A stretch of DNA of 40,678 nucleotides from Pseudonocardia sulfidoxydans NBRC 16205 (GCF_007989085.1 NZ_BJVJ01000054.1:1-40678), one strand, 5' to 3'; shown: positions 7,516 to 15,182, numbered from the stretch's first letter. Program-made: numbers and translations. Notes: a model not told the origin generated them from the sequence alone.

Positions 7516-8940
7516 TCAGCGTTGGATGGCCTTCGTCTCCAGGAACTCCTCGAGACCGTATCGTCCCAGCTCGCGACCGTTGCCCGACTGCTTGTAGCCG
7601 CCGAAGGGCGCCATGATGTTGAACGCGCCGCCGTTGACGTCGACCTGTCCCGCCCGGATCCGCCGCGCCACGGCGAGCGCGTGGTCGTCCTCGCCGAACA
7701 CCGCGCCGGCGAGGCCGTAGACGGTGTCGTTCGCGATCGCGACGGCCTCCTCCTCGTCGCGGTAGGGGATCACCGACAGCACCGGCCCGAAGATCTCCTC
7801 CCGGGCGATGACGGCGTCGGGGGCGACGTCGGCGAACACCGTCGGCCGGACGTAGGCGCCCGCCTCCAGGCCCTCGACCTGTCCGGCACCGCCGAACACG
7901 ACGCGCGCGCCGTCGGCGATGCCGCGCTCGATGTAGCCGTGCACCCGTTGGCGCTGGGTCTCCGACGACATCGGGCCGATCCGCGTGGTCTCCTCGGCGG
8001 GGTCGCCGACGGTGTACTTCGCGGCCGCGGCCTCGACCATCTCGAGGATCTCGTCCTGGCGGTCGGCGGGGACGAGCATCCGCGTCCACGCCGTGCAGGT
8101 CTGGCCGCCGTTGATCCAGGCGTTGCCCATGCCGAGCTTCACGGCCTTGCCCAGGTCGGCGTCGGGCAGGATCACGTTGGCGGACTTGCCGCCCAGCTCC
8201 AGCGCGACGCGCTTCACCGTCTCCGAGGCGACGACCGACACGCGCTTGCCCGCCCGCGTCGAGCCGGTGAACGACACCATGTCGACGTCCGGGTGCCCCG
8301 CGATCGCCTCGCCCACGACGGGGCCGGTGCCGTGCACGATGTTGAACGCCCCCGCGGGCAGGCCGGCCTCCGCGGCGACCTCCGCGAGCAGCTGCGCCGT
8401 GAGCGGCGCGATCTCCGTCGGCTTCAGCACGACGGTGTTGCCCGCCAGCAGCGCGGGCGCGACCTTCGCGACGATCTGGTGCAGCGGGTAGTTCCAGGGC
8501 GTGATCGCCCCGACCACGCCGATCGGCTCCTTCACGACCAGGGAGTTGCCGATCTCCTCCTGCCACGGGAAGTCGGCGGCGAGCTTCGCGAACCCGCGCG
8601 AGGACCCGACCGGCATCGTGGCCTGCACCTTGCGCGAGAAGGTGATCGGCGAACCCATCTCGGCGGTGATCGACGACGCGACGTCCTCCGCGCGGGCCTT
8701 GAGGCCGTCGGAGATGCGCTGGACGACGGCCGCGCGCTCGGCGACGTCGACGTCCGCCCACTCCCGCTGCACGGCACGAGCCGCGCGCACCGCGCGGTCG
8801 ACGTCCTCGGCGGTGCCCGCGGGCACCGTGCCGACGACCTCGCTCGTCGCCGGGTTGACGACGTCGATCGTCTCGCCCGTCGCGGCGACAGTCTCTCCTG
8901 CGATCCAGTGTCCGGCTGTGTTCAGCGTCGGTGCTGCCAT
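7516..8940 (-). CDS. NAD(P)-dependent aldehyde dehydrogenase
   Basis: The 474-residue protein is a full-length ALDH-superfamily enzyme that oxidises an aldehyde to an acid with NAD(P)+. The general base E248 lies in LELGGKSAN and the nucleophile C282 in GGQTCTAWTR, with the normal spacing of 34 residues. FTGSTRAGKRV (cofactor loop) and EEIFGPVLSV are also present. It is cytosolic with no signal. The start MAAPTLNTAGHWIAGE matches the family N-terminus; an upstream in-frame ATG at 9015 would add a non-coding-looking extension. GAGGA precedes the chosen ATG. The substrate cannot be deduced and the gene seems monocistronic, divergent from the membrane-protein gene. Confidence 0.92.
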   Translation of the reverse strand: MAAPTLNTAGHWIAGETVAATGETIDVVNPATSEVVGTVPAGTAEDVDRAVRAARAVQREWADVDVAERAAVVQRISDGLKARAEDVASSITAEMGSPITFSRKVQATMPVGSSRGFAKLAADFPWQEEIGNSLVVKEPIGVVGAITPWNYPLHQIVAKVAPALLAGNTVVLKPTEIAPLTAQLLAEVAAEAGLPAGAFNIVHGTGPVVGEAIAGHPDVDMVSFTGSTRAGKRVSVVASETVKRVALELGGKSANVILPDADLGKAVKLGMGNAWINGGQTCTAWTRMLVPADRQDEILEMVEAAAAKYTVGDPAEETTRIGPMSSETQRQRVHGYIERGIADGARVVFGGAGQVEGLEAGAYVRPTVFADVAPDAVIAREEIFGPVLSVIPYRDEEEAVAIANDTVYGLAGAVFGEDDHALAVARRIRAGQVDVNGGAFNIMAPFGGYKQSGNGRELGRYGLEEFLETKAIQR

Positions 8941-8968
8941 GCGCCCGATCCTCACACGGTTGCCCGGG

Positions 8969-9013
8969 GTCGTGCCGTGTCGGGCGGGGCCGATCCGCGC
9001 CCCGGGGCACGAC
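8969..9013. promoter_or_regulatory. Inverted repeat in a divergent intergenic region
   Basis: GTCGTGCC (8969-8976) and GGCACGAC (9006-9013) form an 8-bp inverted repeat with a 29-base spacer between the divergent aldehyde dehydrogenase and membrane-protein genes. It could be an operator, but the spacing is long and chance is possible. Confidence 0.25.
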
Positions 9014-9102
9014 ATCGGTCACAACCGGGGCCGGTCGTTGCGCAGCCGCTCGCCGGTGCGACACGGCGTGCCCGATCAGTACGGTTTGGCAGGATCGTGT
9101 GC

Positions 9103-9984
9103 GTGCAGGTCCTCGACGCCGTCGTGACGGTGCTGCTCTTCGTGGTGTTGCTGGCCTGGGTGTGGATGAGCCTCGCCGTGGGGACCTCGGCCGTGATGCT
9201 CTCCGACAGCGGGACGCCGGGGGTGGCCTGGCTCGGGGTCGCGCTGGCGGTGGTCGGCGTCCCCGCCACCGTGATCGCCGCCTACGTGACGGCCGTCGTC
9301 CTGGCCCTGCGCACCGACGGCGTCACGTTCCACCTCCCGCTGCTCGCCCTCGTCGTCGGCACCCTCGCCGCCGTCGTGGTGTACGCGCTCGGACTCGGGA
9401 TCGTCGTGGTCAACGTCCGGGTGTTCGGCACCGACGAGGAGCGGCGTCGCCGTACGGTCCCCACCGAGCCCACCGGACCCACCGCTTCTCCCCCGACGTT
9501 CACCTACACCGCTTCGCACCGCATCGACGACGGGTCACTGCACCTCGAGGTCGGGGTCGAGCAGCACACCGGCCGGCGGTACCTGCGGACACCGATGCCG
9601 CAGCGCGACGGCGAGTACCGGGAGTACTTCGGCATCGACATCGCGATGTACACGACGTTCGGCGCGGAACCGGACGCGGCCCGCCGCTTCGCCGCGCAGT
9701 GCCGGGCCGGACAGCACGCCGATCGCTGGCTCCCGCCCGCCGGGTTCCCCGGGCTGACCCCGATCCCGCGGGACGGCACCCGGCTCGCGCGCAAGCTCGT
9801 CACCGTGCTCACCGACCGTCCGACGACCGCGGACGGCGCACCGGTCGGCGGGCTGCCACCCGGCACACCGTTCGTCCGGATCGTCGACGACGCCGTCGAC
9901 GAACGGGGCGACGTGGGGGTCCGGCTGCCGGGGACCACCGGCGAGGTGGTCCGGATCGCCGCCCACCACCTCGGCCGCGGCTGA
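9103..9984 (+). CDS. Membrane protein of unknown function
   Basis: I do not recognise this 293-residue protein. Three membrane helices are clear in the N-terminal third (about 3-25, 35-60 and 70-100), followed by an Arg-rich turn (EERRRR) and a Pro/Thr-rich linker. The soluble C-terminal region of about 165 residues has no motif I can name (YFGIDIAMYTTF, DRWLPPAGFPGLTPIPRDGT). Positive charges after the last helix suggest that the C-terminal region is cytoplasmic. The GTG at 9103 is preferred because AGGA lies 8 bases upstream; a GTG at 9097 is also possible. A CAGGAT hexamer 7 bases before 9103 could alternatively be the -10 of a leaderless transcript. Confidence 0.7.
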   Translation: MQVLDAVVTVLLFVVLLAWVWMSLAVGTSAVMLSDSGTPGVAWLGVALAVVGVPATVIAAYVTAVVLALRTDGVTFHLPLLALVVGTLAAVVVYALGLGIVVVNVRVFGTDEERRRRTVPTEPTGPTASPPTFTYTASHRIDDGSLHLEVGVEQHTGRRYLRTPMPQRDGEYREYFGIDIAMYTTFGAEPDAARRFAAQCRAGQHADRWLPPAGFPGLTPIPRDGTRLARKLVTVLTDRPTTADGAPVGGLPPGTPFVRIVDDAVDERGDVGVRLPGTTGEVVRIAAHHLGRG

Positions 9985-10136
9985 GCGCCGTCGTCGGCGT
10001 GGTGGCCCACGTCCCCCGGACGGCCGACCGGGTCCGCTCCGAATTCACCCGCGTCGGTGAGGCGGACCGCCCCGCGCGGGAGCAGTCTGGCCGTCGGCCC
10101 CGGTCACCGGGGCCGCGCCACCGCGAGGAGGAACTC

Positions 10137-10571
10137 ATGAACATCGCAGACGTCCTCGATGCCAAGGGGCGGACCGTGCACAGTGTGGTGCCCTGGGCGA
10201 CCGTGGCAGAGGCGGTCGAACGCCTCGAGAAGCACCGGGTCGGAGCGCTGCTCGTCAGCGACGGCGACGGCCGCATCAACGGCATCGTCTCCGAGCGCGA
10301 CGTGATCCGGGAGCTGGCCCGGCGCGGCACGCGCCTGCTCGCCGCCAACGTGGAGGACATCATGACGCGCAACGTCTCGACCGCGTCCTCCACCGAGTCG
10401 CTCACGCACGCCATGGCCCTCATGACCCGCGGCCGCTACCGGCACCTGCCGGTCGTCGACCGCGGGCAGCTGGTCGGGCTGGTGAGCATCGGTGACCTGG
10501 TGCAGCACCGGGTGCGCGAGATGGAGCTGCAGACGGGCGTGCTGCGCGACGCCTACCTCGCCGCGCGCTGA
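10137..10571 (+). CDS. Tandem CBS-domain protein
   Basis: The 144-residue protein is almost entirely two CBS motifs (about 8-65 and 74-132), forming one Bateman module. Signatures are GALLVSDGDGRINGIVSERDVIREL and RHLPVVDRGQLVGLVSIGDLV. Such stand-alone proteins bind adenine nucleotides and modulate partner enzymes, but the partner is unknown. A near-ideal AGGAGG ribosome site (10126-10131) lies 5 bases before the ATG. The 3' end is odd: the last codons and stop are repeated just downstream as an 18-bp duplication. A terminator hairpin follows, shared with the convergent oxidoreductase gene. Confidence 0.92.
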   Translation: MNIADVLDAKGRTVHSVVPWATVAEAVERLEKHRVGALLVSDGDGRINGIVSERDVIRELARRGTRLLAANVEDIMTRNVSTASSTESLTHAMALMTRGRYRHLPVVDRGQLVGLVSIGDLVQHRVREMELQTGVLRDAYLAAR

Positions 10572-10600
10572 CACCTCGCCGCGCGCTGACACCTCGCCGC
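10555..10600 (+). repeat. 18-bp tandem duplication spanning a stop codon
   Basis: ACCTCGCCGCGCGCTGAC occurs at 10555-10572 and again at 10573-10590, with a 10-base third copy at 10591-10600. The unit is six codons long and contains the CBS gene's stop, so each copy repeats a tail reading LAAR-stop. Confidence 0.85.
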
Positions 10601-10604
10601 ACAG

Positions 10605-10640
10605 GGAACGGCCCGCCACGCGGGGGTGGCGGGCCGTTCC
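10605..10640. terminator. Bidirectional hairpin terminator
   Basis: GGAACGGCCCGCCAC (10605-10619) is perfectly complementary to 10626-10640 with a 6-base GC loop. It sits between the convergent CBS and Rv2466c-like genes and can serve both. Confidence 0.8.
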
Positions 10641-10656
10641 GGGTGTGCGTGGAGCG

Positions 10657-11283
10657 TCAGTAGTCGAAGTGCGGGTCGTCGGTGCGGGTGCGCTTGAGCT
10701 CGAAGAAGTACGGATACGCGGCCAGCAGCCGGGCGCCGTCGAACACCGATCCCGCCTCCTCCCCCTTCGGGACCCGCGAGATCACCGGGCCGAAGAACGC
10801 CACACCGTCGACGTGGATCGTCGGCGTGCCGACGTCCGCGCCCACCGGGTCCATGCCGCGGTGGTGGCTCTCGCGCAGCTCCTCGTCGAACTCGGTGCTG
10901 GTGGCCGCCTCCGCCAGCGTCTCCGGCAGGCCCAGCTCCGCCAGCGACTCCTTGATCACGAGGTCGAGGTCCTTGATCTGCTTGTTGTGCAGGCGCTCCC
11001 CCATCGCCGTGTACAGCGGGCGCAGGATCTCCTGGCCGTGCTCGCGCGCGGCGGCGATGCACACCCGCACCGGGCCGAAGCCGGGGCCGAGCATCGCCCT
11101 GTACTTCTCCGACAGGTCCTCACGCTTCTCGTTGAGGACCGACAGGCTCATGACGTGGAAGTTCACGTCGATGTCGCGGACCTTCTCGACCTCGAGGATC
11201 CAGCGCGACGTCAGCCAGGCCCACGGGCACCTCGGGTCGAACCAGACGTCGACTCGCGTCCGTGCGGACTCGGTGCTGCTCAC
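10657..11283 (-). CDS. DsbA-like oxidoreductase, Rv2466c (mycothiol-dependent nitroreductase) family, CPWA variant
   Basis: The 208-residue protein aligns by eye along its length with Mycobacterium tuberculosis Rv2466c, a DsbA/FrnE-like thioredoxin-fold protein that works with mycothiol. Shared blocks include SRWILEVEKVRDI, NFHVMSLSVLNE, PLYTAMG, GTPTIHVDGVAFFGPV and FFELKRTRT. The cis-Pro (GTPT) is present. The active site reads C19-P-W-A22 instead of CPWC: the second cysteine codon is GCC. It therefore keeps the nucleophilic but not the resolving cysteine and should act as a monothiol enzyme if functional. It starts with GTG preceded by GGAGA. A SigR/SigH-type promoter lies 99 bases upstream. 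Cytosolic. Confidence 0.9.
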   Translation of the reverse strand: MSSTESARTRVDVWFDPRCPWAWLTSRWILEVEKVRDIDVNFHVMSLSVLNEKREDLSEKYRAMLGPGFGPVRVCIAAAREHGQEILRPLYTAMGERLHNKQIKDLDLVIKESLAELGLPETLAEAATSTEFDEELRESHHRGMDPVGADVGTPTIHVDGVAFFGPVISRVPKGEEAGSVFDGARLLAAYPYFFELKRTRTDDPHFDY

Positions 11284-11381
11284 GTTCTCTCCGTTCGTCC
11301 TTCTCCGGGTTCGTCGTGGGGGTCCGCGAACGGGCCGGGATGCGGAGCTCTCTGACCTGGACGTGCCTCCCCGACGTTGAC

Positions 11382-11407
11382 AACCCCGGGGTGTCGCGAC
11401 GTGTTCC
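11382..11407 (-). promoter_or_regulatory. SigR/SigH-type (thiol-stress ECF) promoter
   Basis: On the minus strand GGAAC (11407-11403) is followed after exactly 18 bases by GTT (11384-11382), matching the SigR consensus GGAAT-N18-GTT and the mycobacterial SigH consensus. It reads toward the Rv2466c-like gene. Rv2466c itself is known as a SigH-regulon member, which supports the call. Confidence 0.65.
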
Positions 11408-11512
11408 CCCCGGCCGGCCGGTCACCACACGGCCCCGCCGGCGCTCACGAAACGTAATCGGCGTCCGATCCGAGTCCAGACGTGAGACACGTTCGGCCGA
11501 CCGGAGGAACCG

Positions 11513-12808
11513 ATGACGTCGTCGACAACCGAGCGCGCGGCGGGCACACCCGTGCTCGAGGTCGCGCTGAGCTGCCGGCTCTGCGGCTCGACCGATCTGC
11601 GGAGTTTCGTCGACCTCGGTGCGACGCCGCCGTGCGAGCTGTTCCTCACCGCCGAGGCGCTGGAACGGGCCGAGGCCACGTTCCCGCTGCACGCGCGGGT
11701 GTGCGCCGACTGCCTGCTCGTGCAGCTGCCACCGCTGATCGACCCCGGTGAGACCTTCACCGAGTACGCCTACTTCTCGTCGTTCTCCTCCTCGTGGGTG
11801 GAGCACGCGCGACGGTTCGTCGACGCCGCGGTCGAGCGGGCGGGCCTGGGCCCGGACTCGCTCGTCGTCGAGGCCGCCAGCAACGACGGCTACCTCCTGC
11901 AGCACGTCGTCGCCCGCGGCATCCGCGCGCTCGGGGTGGAGCCCAGCGTCAACGTCGGCGAGGCCGCGCGCGAGAAGGGCGTCCCGACGCTCACCGCGTT
12001 CCTGTCCCCCGGCACCGGGGCCCGGGTCCGGGCCGAGAACGGGCCAGCCGGGCTCGTCGTCGCCAACAACGTGTTCGCCCACATCCCCGACGTCGTCGGG
12101 TTCGCCCGTGGCCTGCGGGCGATGGTCGCCGACGACGGCTGGGTGTCGATCGAGGTGCAGCACCTGCTGACGTTGGTGGCGCTGCGCCAGTTCGACACGA
12201 TCTACCACGAACACTTCCAGTACTACACGGTCGCGACCGCGCAGAAGGCGCTCGCGGCGGGTGGCCTCGACGTCGTCGACGTGGAGCTCGTCCCCACCCA
12301 CGGCGGCTCGATCCGGCTGTGGGCCCGGCCGTCGGAGCTGGGTGCGGCGCCCGCGCCCGCCGTCGCCGAGGTACTGGCCGCCGAGGCCGCCGCCGGGCTG
12401 GACACCGTCGAAGGTCACGCCGGGTTCGCCCACGACGTGTCCCGCATCCGCAACGACCTGATGCGCTTCCTCATCGACGCCGCCGACGCCGGGAAGACCG
12501 TCGTCGGCTACGGCGCGCCGGGCAAGGGCAACACGCTGCTCAACTACTGCGGCATCCGGCCCGACCTGCTCGCCTACACCGTCGACCGCAACCCGTACAA
12601 GCACGGCCGGTACACCCCCGGCACCCGGATCCCCATCCACGCCCCCGCGCGCATCGAGGCCGACCGCCCCGACTACGTGCTGGTCCTGCCGTGGAACCTG
12701 CGCGAGGAGATCACCGCGCAGCTCGCCCCGGTCGTGGGTGCGTGGGGCGGCAAGCTGGTGTTCCCGATCCCGGCGCTCGAGGTCGTCGACCCCGGGGCGC
12801 GCACCTGA
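11513..12808 (+). CDS. Sugar C-methyltransferase (TylCIII/NovU/TcaB9 type)
   Basis: This 431-residue enzyme is predicted to methylate a carbon of an NDP-keto-deoxysugar using SAM. Three family modules are visible: an N-terminal zinc-binding region (C21-R-L-C24, later VCADC), a Rossmann methyltransferase domain with motif I VVEAASNDGYL near residue 118, and a C-terminal domain with GYGAPGKGNTLLNYCG. The catalytic motif Y231-H-E233-H234 (YHEHFQYYT) equals the Tyr/Glu/His motif implicated in TcaB9. It has a clear GGAGG site before the ATG. Its stop overlaps the deacetylase start (TGATG), making a three-gene operon with the PIG-L and epimerase genes. Cytosolic. Confidence 0.88.
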   Translation: MTSSTTERAAGTPVLEVALSCRLCGSTDLRSFVDLGATPPCELFLTAEALERAEATFPLHARVCADCLLVQLPPLIDPGETFTEYAYFSSFSSSWVEHARRFVDAAVERAGLGPDSLVVEAASNDGYLLQHVVARGIRALGVEPSVNVGEAAREKGVPTLTAFLSPGTGARVRAENGPAGLVVANNVFAHIPDVVGFARGLRAMVADDGWVSIEVQHLLTLVALRQFDTIYHEHFQYYTVATAQKALAAGGLDVVDVELVPTHGGSIRLWARPSELGAAPAPAVAEVLAAEAAAGLDTVEGHAGFAHDVSRIRNDLMRFLIDAADAGKTVVGYGAPGKGNTLLNYCGIRPDLLAYTVDRNPYKHGRYTPGTRIPIHAPARIEADRPDYVLVLPWNLREEITAQLAPVVGAWGGKLVFPIPALEVVDPGART

Positions 12809-13458
12809 TGCGCGGCCTCGCCCCCGAGACACTCGACGAGCTCGTCCTGCTCGGCGCGCACTGCGACGACATCGCGATCGGGGCGGGCGGGACCGTCCTG
12901 TCGCTGTGCCGGTCACGGCCCGGGCTGCGGGTGCGCTCGTTCGTCCTGTCCGGCGCCGGCACCGACCGCGAGGCCGAGGAACGTGCCGCGCTCGCGGCGT
13001 TCTGCCCGGACACGGACCTCGCCGTGACCGTCCTCGACGTCCCCGACGGCCGGCTGCCCGCGCACTGGGACCGGGCCAAGGAGGCGCTGGAGGAGTTCCG
13101 GCGGACCTGCGAACCCGACCTGGTGCTGTGCACGTCGCGCCACGACGACCACCAGGACCACCGCGGCCTCGCCCGGCTCGCGCCCACCGTCTTCCGCGAC
13201 CACCTGGTGCTGGGCTACGAGATCCTCAAGGCCGAGCCCGACCTCGCCCAGCCCGCGGTGCTGTGGCCCCTCGACGCCGACGTCGTCGACGAGAAGGTGC
13301 GGCTGCTGCACGAGCACTACCCGTCGCAGAAGGCCCGGCACTGGTTCGACGAGGAGACGTTCCGCGGTCTGGCCCGGATCCGCGGCGTCCAGTGCGGGCG
13401 CCGCTACGCCGAGGGCTTCCACCCCACCCGGATGATCGTCGGCGCTCCAGGCGCCTGA
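12808..13458 (+). CDS. PIG-L family deacetylase
   Basis: The 216-residue protein is a zinc-dependent LmbE/PIG-L de-N-acetylase. The first metal motif is A-H18-C-D20-D21 and the second H112-DDHQD-H118, matching the AHPDD and HPDH-x-DH pattern with Cys replacing Pro in the first. Known relatives (MshB, GlcNAc-PI deacetylase) remove acetyl groups from amino sugars. Coupling to a sugar C-methyltransferase and an epimerase suggests that it acts on an NDP-sugar or glycan amino group. The ATG overlaps the upstream stop. No signal peptide, so cytosolic. The substrate is inferred from context only. Confidence 0.88.
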   Translation: MRGLAPETLDELVLLGAHCDDIAIGAGGTVLSLCRSRPGLRVRSFVLSGAGTDREAEERAALAAFCPDTDLAVTVLDVPDGRLPAHWDRAKEALEEFRRTCEPDLVLCTSRHDDHQDHRGLARLAPTVFRDHLVLGYEILKAEPDLAQPAVLWPLDADVVDEKVRLLHEHYPSQKARHWFDEETFRGLARIRGVQCGRRYAEGFHPTRMIVGAPGA

Positions 13459-13473
13459 AAGGGGAACTGCGCG

Positions 13474-14496
13474 ATGCGCGTCCTGCTCACCGGCCACCAG
13501 GGCTACCTCGGCACGCTCATGGCCCCGATCCTCACCGACGCGGGCCACGACGTCGTCGGCCTCGACTCGGGCCTCTACGCGACGTCCGTGCTGGGCCCCG
13601 CACCGTCCGACCCGCCGGGCATCGCCGTCGACCTGCGCGACGTCGAGGTCGACGCCCTCACCGGGTTCGACGCCGTGGTGCACCTCGCGGCGCTGTCCAA
13701 CGACCCGCTCGGTTCCCTCGCGCCGCAGCACACCTACGACATCAACCACCACGCCTCGACGCGGCTCGCGCGGCTGGCGAAACAGGCGGGCGTCGGGCGC
13801 TTCGTCTACGCGTCGACGTGCTCGGTGTACGGCGCGTCCGGTACCGACGACATCCTCGACGAGAACGCACCCATGCGGCCCGTGACTCCGTACGCGGAGT
13901 CGAAGGTCCGCGTCGAGGGCGACCTCGTCGACCTCGCCGACGCCGACTTCGTGCCCGTGTCGCTGCGCAACGCCACCGCGTTCGGGTTCTCGCCACGGCT
14001 GCGTGCCGACATCGTCCTCAACAACCTCGTCGGGCACGCCGTCCTGTCCGGGACGATCAAGGTACTCAGCGACGGCACGCCCTGGCGCCCGCTCGTGCAC
14101 GCCCGCGACATCGCCGGCGCCGTCGTCGCCGCGCTGGCCGCACCGGCCGACGTCGTGCGCGGCGAGGCGTTCAACGTCGGGTCGACCGACAACAACGTGC
14201 AGGTCAGCGACATCGCAGCCGAGGTCGCGAAGGTCGTGCCCGAGGCGGAGCTGCTGGTCACCGGCGAGACCGGTGGCGACCCGCGCTCCTACCGCGTCGA
14301 CTTCACCAAGATCGGCAAGCTGCTGCCCGACTTCCGCGCGGCGTGGTCGGTCGCCGACGGCGCCGCCGAGCTGGCGCAGGCCTACCGGACGCACGGTCTG
14401 ACCCAGGAGGCGTTCGACCGGCGCTTCACCCGCCTCGCGGTGCTCGCCGACCGCCAGGCCGCCGGAACCCTGGACGCGACCCTGCGCCCGGCATGA
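13474..14496 (+). CDS. NAD-dependent epimerase/dehydratase (extended SDR)
   Basis: This 340-residue sugar-nucleotide SDR has the NAD-binding motif GHQGYLGT at residues 7-14 (a variant of GxxGxxG), VVHLAALSNDP, the Ser motif YASTCSVYG and the YAESK catalytic Tyr/Lys pair. It probably oxidises, reduces or epimerises an NDP-hexose intermediate in the same pathway as the upstream C-methyltransferase. Close relatives in branched-deoxysugar clusters are 4-ketoreductases or epimerases; which applies is not visible. An AAAGGGGA ribosome site lies upstream, 15 bases after the deacetylase stop. A perfect 50-bp palindrome begins 2 bases after its stop. Confidence 0.88.
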   Translation: MRVLLTGHQGYLGTLMAPILTDAGHDVVGLDSGLYATSVLGPAPSDPPGIAVDLRDVEVDALTGFDAVVHLAALSNDPLGSLAPQHTYDINHHASTRLARLAKQAGVGRFVYASTCSVYGASGTDDILDENAPMRPVTPYAESKVRVEGDLVDLADADFVPVSLRNATAFGFSPRLRADIVLNNLVGHAVLSGTIKVLSDGTPWRPLVHARDIAGAVVAALAAPADVVRGEAFNVGSTDNNVQVSDIAAEVAKVVPEAELLVTGETGGDPRSYRVDFTKIGKLLPDFRAAWSVADGAAELAQAYRTHGLTQEAFDRRFTRLAVLADRQAAGTLDATLRPA

Positions 14497-14497
14497 A

Positions 14498-14547
14498 CCC
14501 CTGTGAGCGGTAATAGTCGCTATAGCGACTATTACCGCTCACAGGGG
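14498..14547. repeat. Perfect 50-bp palindrome, copy B (likely bidirectional terminator)
   Basis: The 23-base arms 14498-14520 and 14525-14547 are exactly complementary around a TATA centre, so all 50 bases are self-complementary. It lies between the convergent epimerase genes. Its inner 40 bases are a diverged copy of the palindrome at 2012-2051. Confidence 0.92.
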
Positions 14548-14579
14548 TCTCGCGGCCGGCCCGGCGCTGCTGACGTCGC

Positions 14580-15122
14580 TCACGTCGCCGCGACGAGGGC
14601 GGCCCAGCTGCCCGCCGCGCGGTCGCGGTCGCTGATCGCCGTGACCGGCAGCGGCCAGGCGATCGCGAGGTCGGGGTCGTCGTGGGCGACCGACACGTCC
14701 TCCCCCGGGGCGTGGGGGCGGTCGATGCGGTAGCAGACGTCGGCGACCTCGGTGAGCGCCTGGAACCCGTGCAGCAGCCCGGCGGGGACGTAGAGGTGGT
14801 GGAACTCCTCGTCGTCGAGCCGGAACGAGGCGACGGTGCCGAACGTCGGGGAGCCGGGGCGGGCGTCGACGAGCACGTCGTGCACGGCGCCGTGGGCGGC
14901 GCGGACGAGCTTCGCCTCACCCTCGCCGCGGCGGCCGTGCATGCCCCGGATCGTGCCGAGCCGCGACCGGGACTGGCTGTCCTGGGCCAGCGGGCCGAGG
15001 TCGACCCCGTGGGCCGCGCCGACCGCCGCGTCGAAGGTGCGGGTGAACAGGCCGCGGTCGTCGCGGAACGGGGTCGGTACGAACAGCAGTACGCCTTCGA
15101 TGGCGCAGGTGCGAACGTCCAC
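14580..15122 (-). CDS. RmlC-like dTDP-4-keto-sugar 3,5-epimerase family protein
   Basis: The 180-residue cupin-fold protein resembles dTDP-4-dehydrorhamnose 3,5-epimerase: FVPTPFRDDRGLFTRTFD at the N-terminus, RGMH with the putative catalytic His, EAKLVRAAHGAVHDVLVD, FHHLYVPAGLLHGFQAL and DVCYRID. The segment after the catalytic His (GRRGEGEAKLV) lacks the usual YQ..P residues, so it may be a 3- or 5-monoepimerase rather than RmlC itself. The GTG at 15122 matches the usual N-terminus. It converges with the SDR gene across the 50-bp palindrome and diverges from the second methyltransferase-like gene; all probably serve one deoxysugar route. Confidence 0.85.
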   Translation of the reverse strand: MDVRTCAIEGVLLFVPTPFRDDRGLFTRTFDAAVGAAHGVDLGPLAQDSQSRSRLGTIRGMHGRRGEGEAKLVRAAHGAVHDVLVDARPGSPTFGTVASFRLDDEEFHHLYVPAGLLHGFQALTEVADVCYRIDRPHAPGEDVSVAHDDPDLAIAWPLPVTAISDRDRAAGSWAALVAAT

Positions 15123-15134
15123 GTGGCCACTCTG

Positions 15135-15148
15135 CTCCACATGTGGAG
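15135..15148. promoter_or_regulatory. 14-bp palindrome in divergent promoter region
   Basis: CTCCACATGTGGAG is a perfect palindrome 13 bases upstream of the RmlC-like start and 80 bases upstream of the divergent methyltransferase-like gene. It is a candidate repressor operator. Confidence 0.4.
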
Positions 15149-15182
15149 GGGTAACGCAGTGGGGTCGGACAGCGAGTGACCC

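Noticed and set aside
5425..9102. Plus-strand open frame running from inside the S9 peptidase to the membrane protein (1519 codons in total)
   Set aside because: Its first ~1200 codons are antisense or out of frame to the kinase and aldehyde dehydrogenase genes and encode Arg/Gly-rich nonsense; only the part from 9103 looks like a protein.
11377..11382. TTGACA as a sigma-70 -35 box for the methyltransferase gene
   Set aside because: No TAnnnT hexamer follows at 16-19 bases on the plus strand, and the site overlaps the better-supported minus-strand SigR-like promoter.
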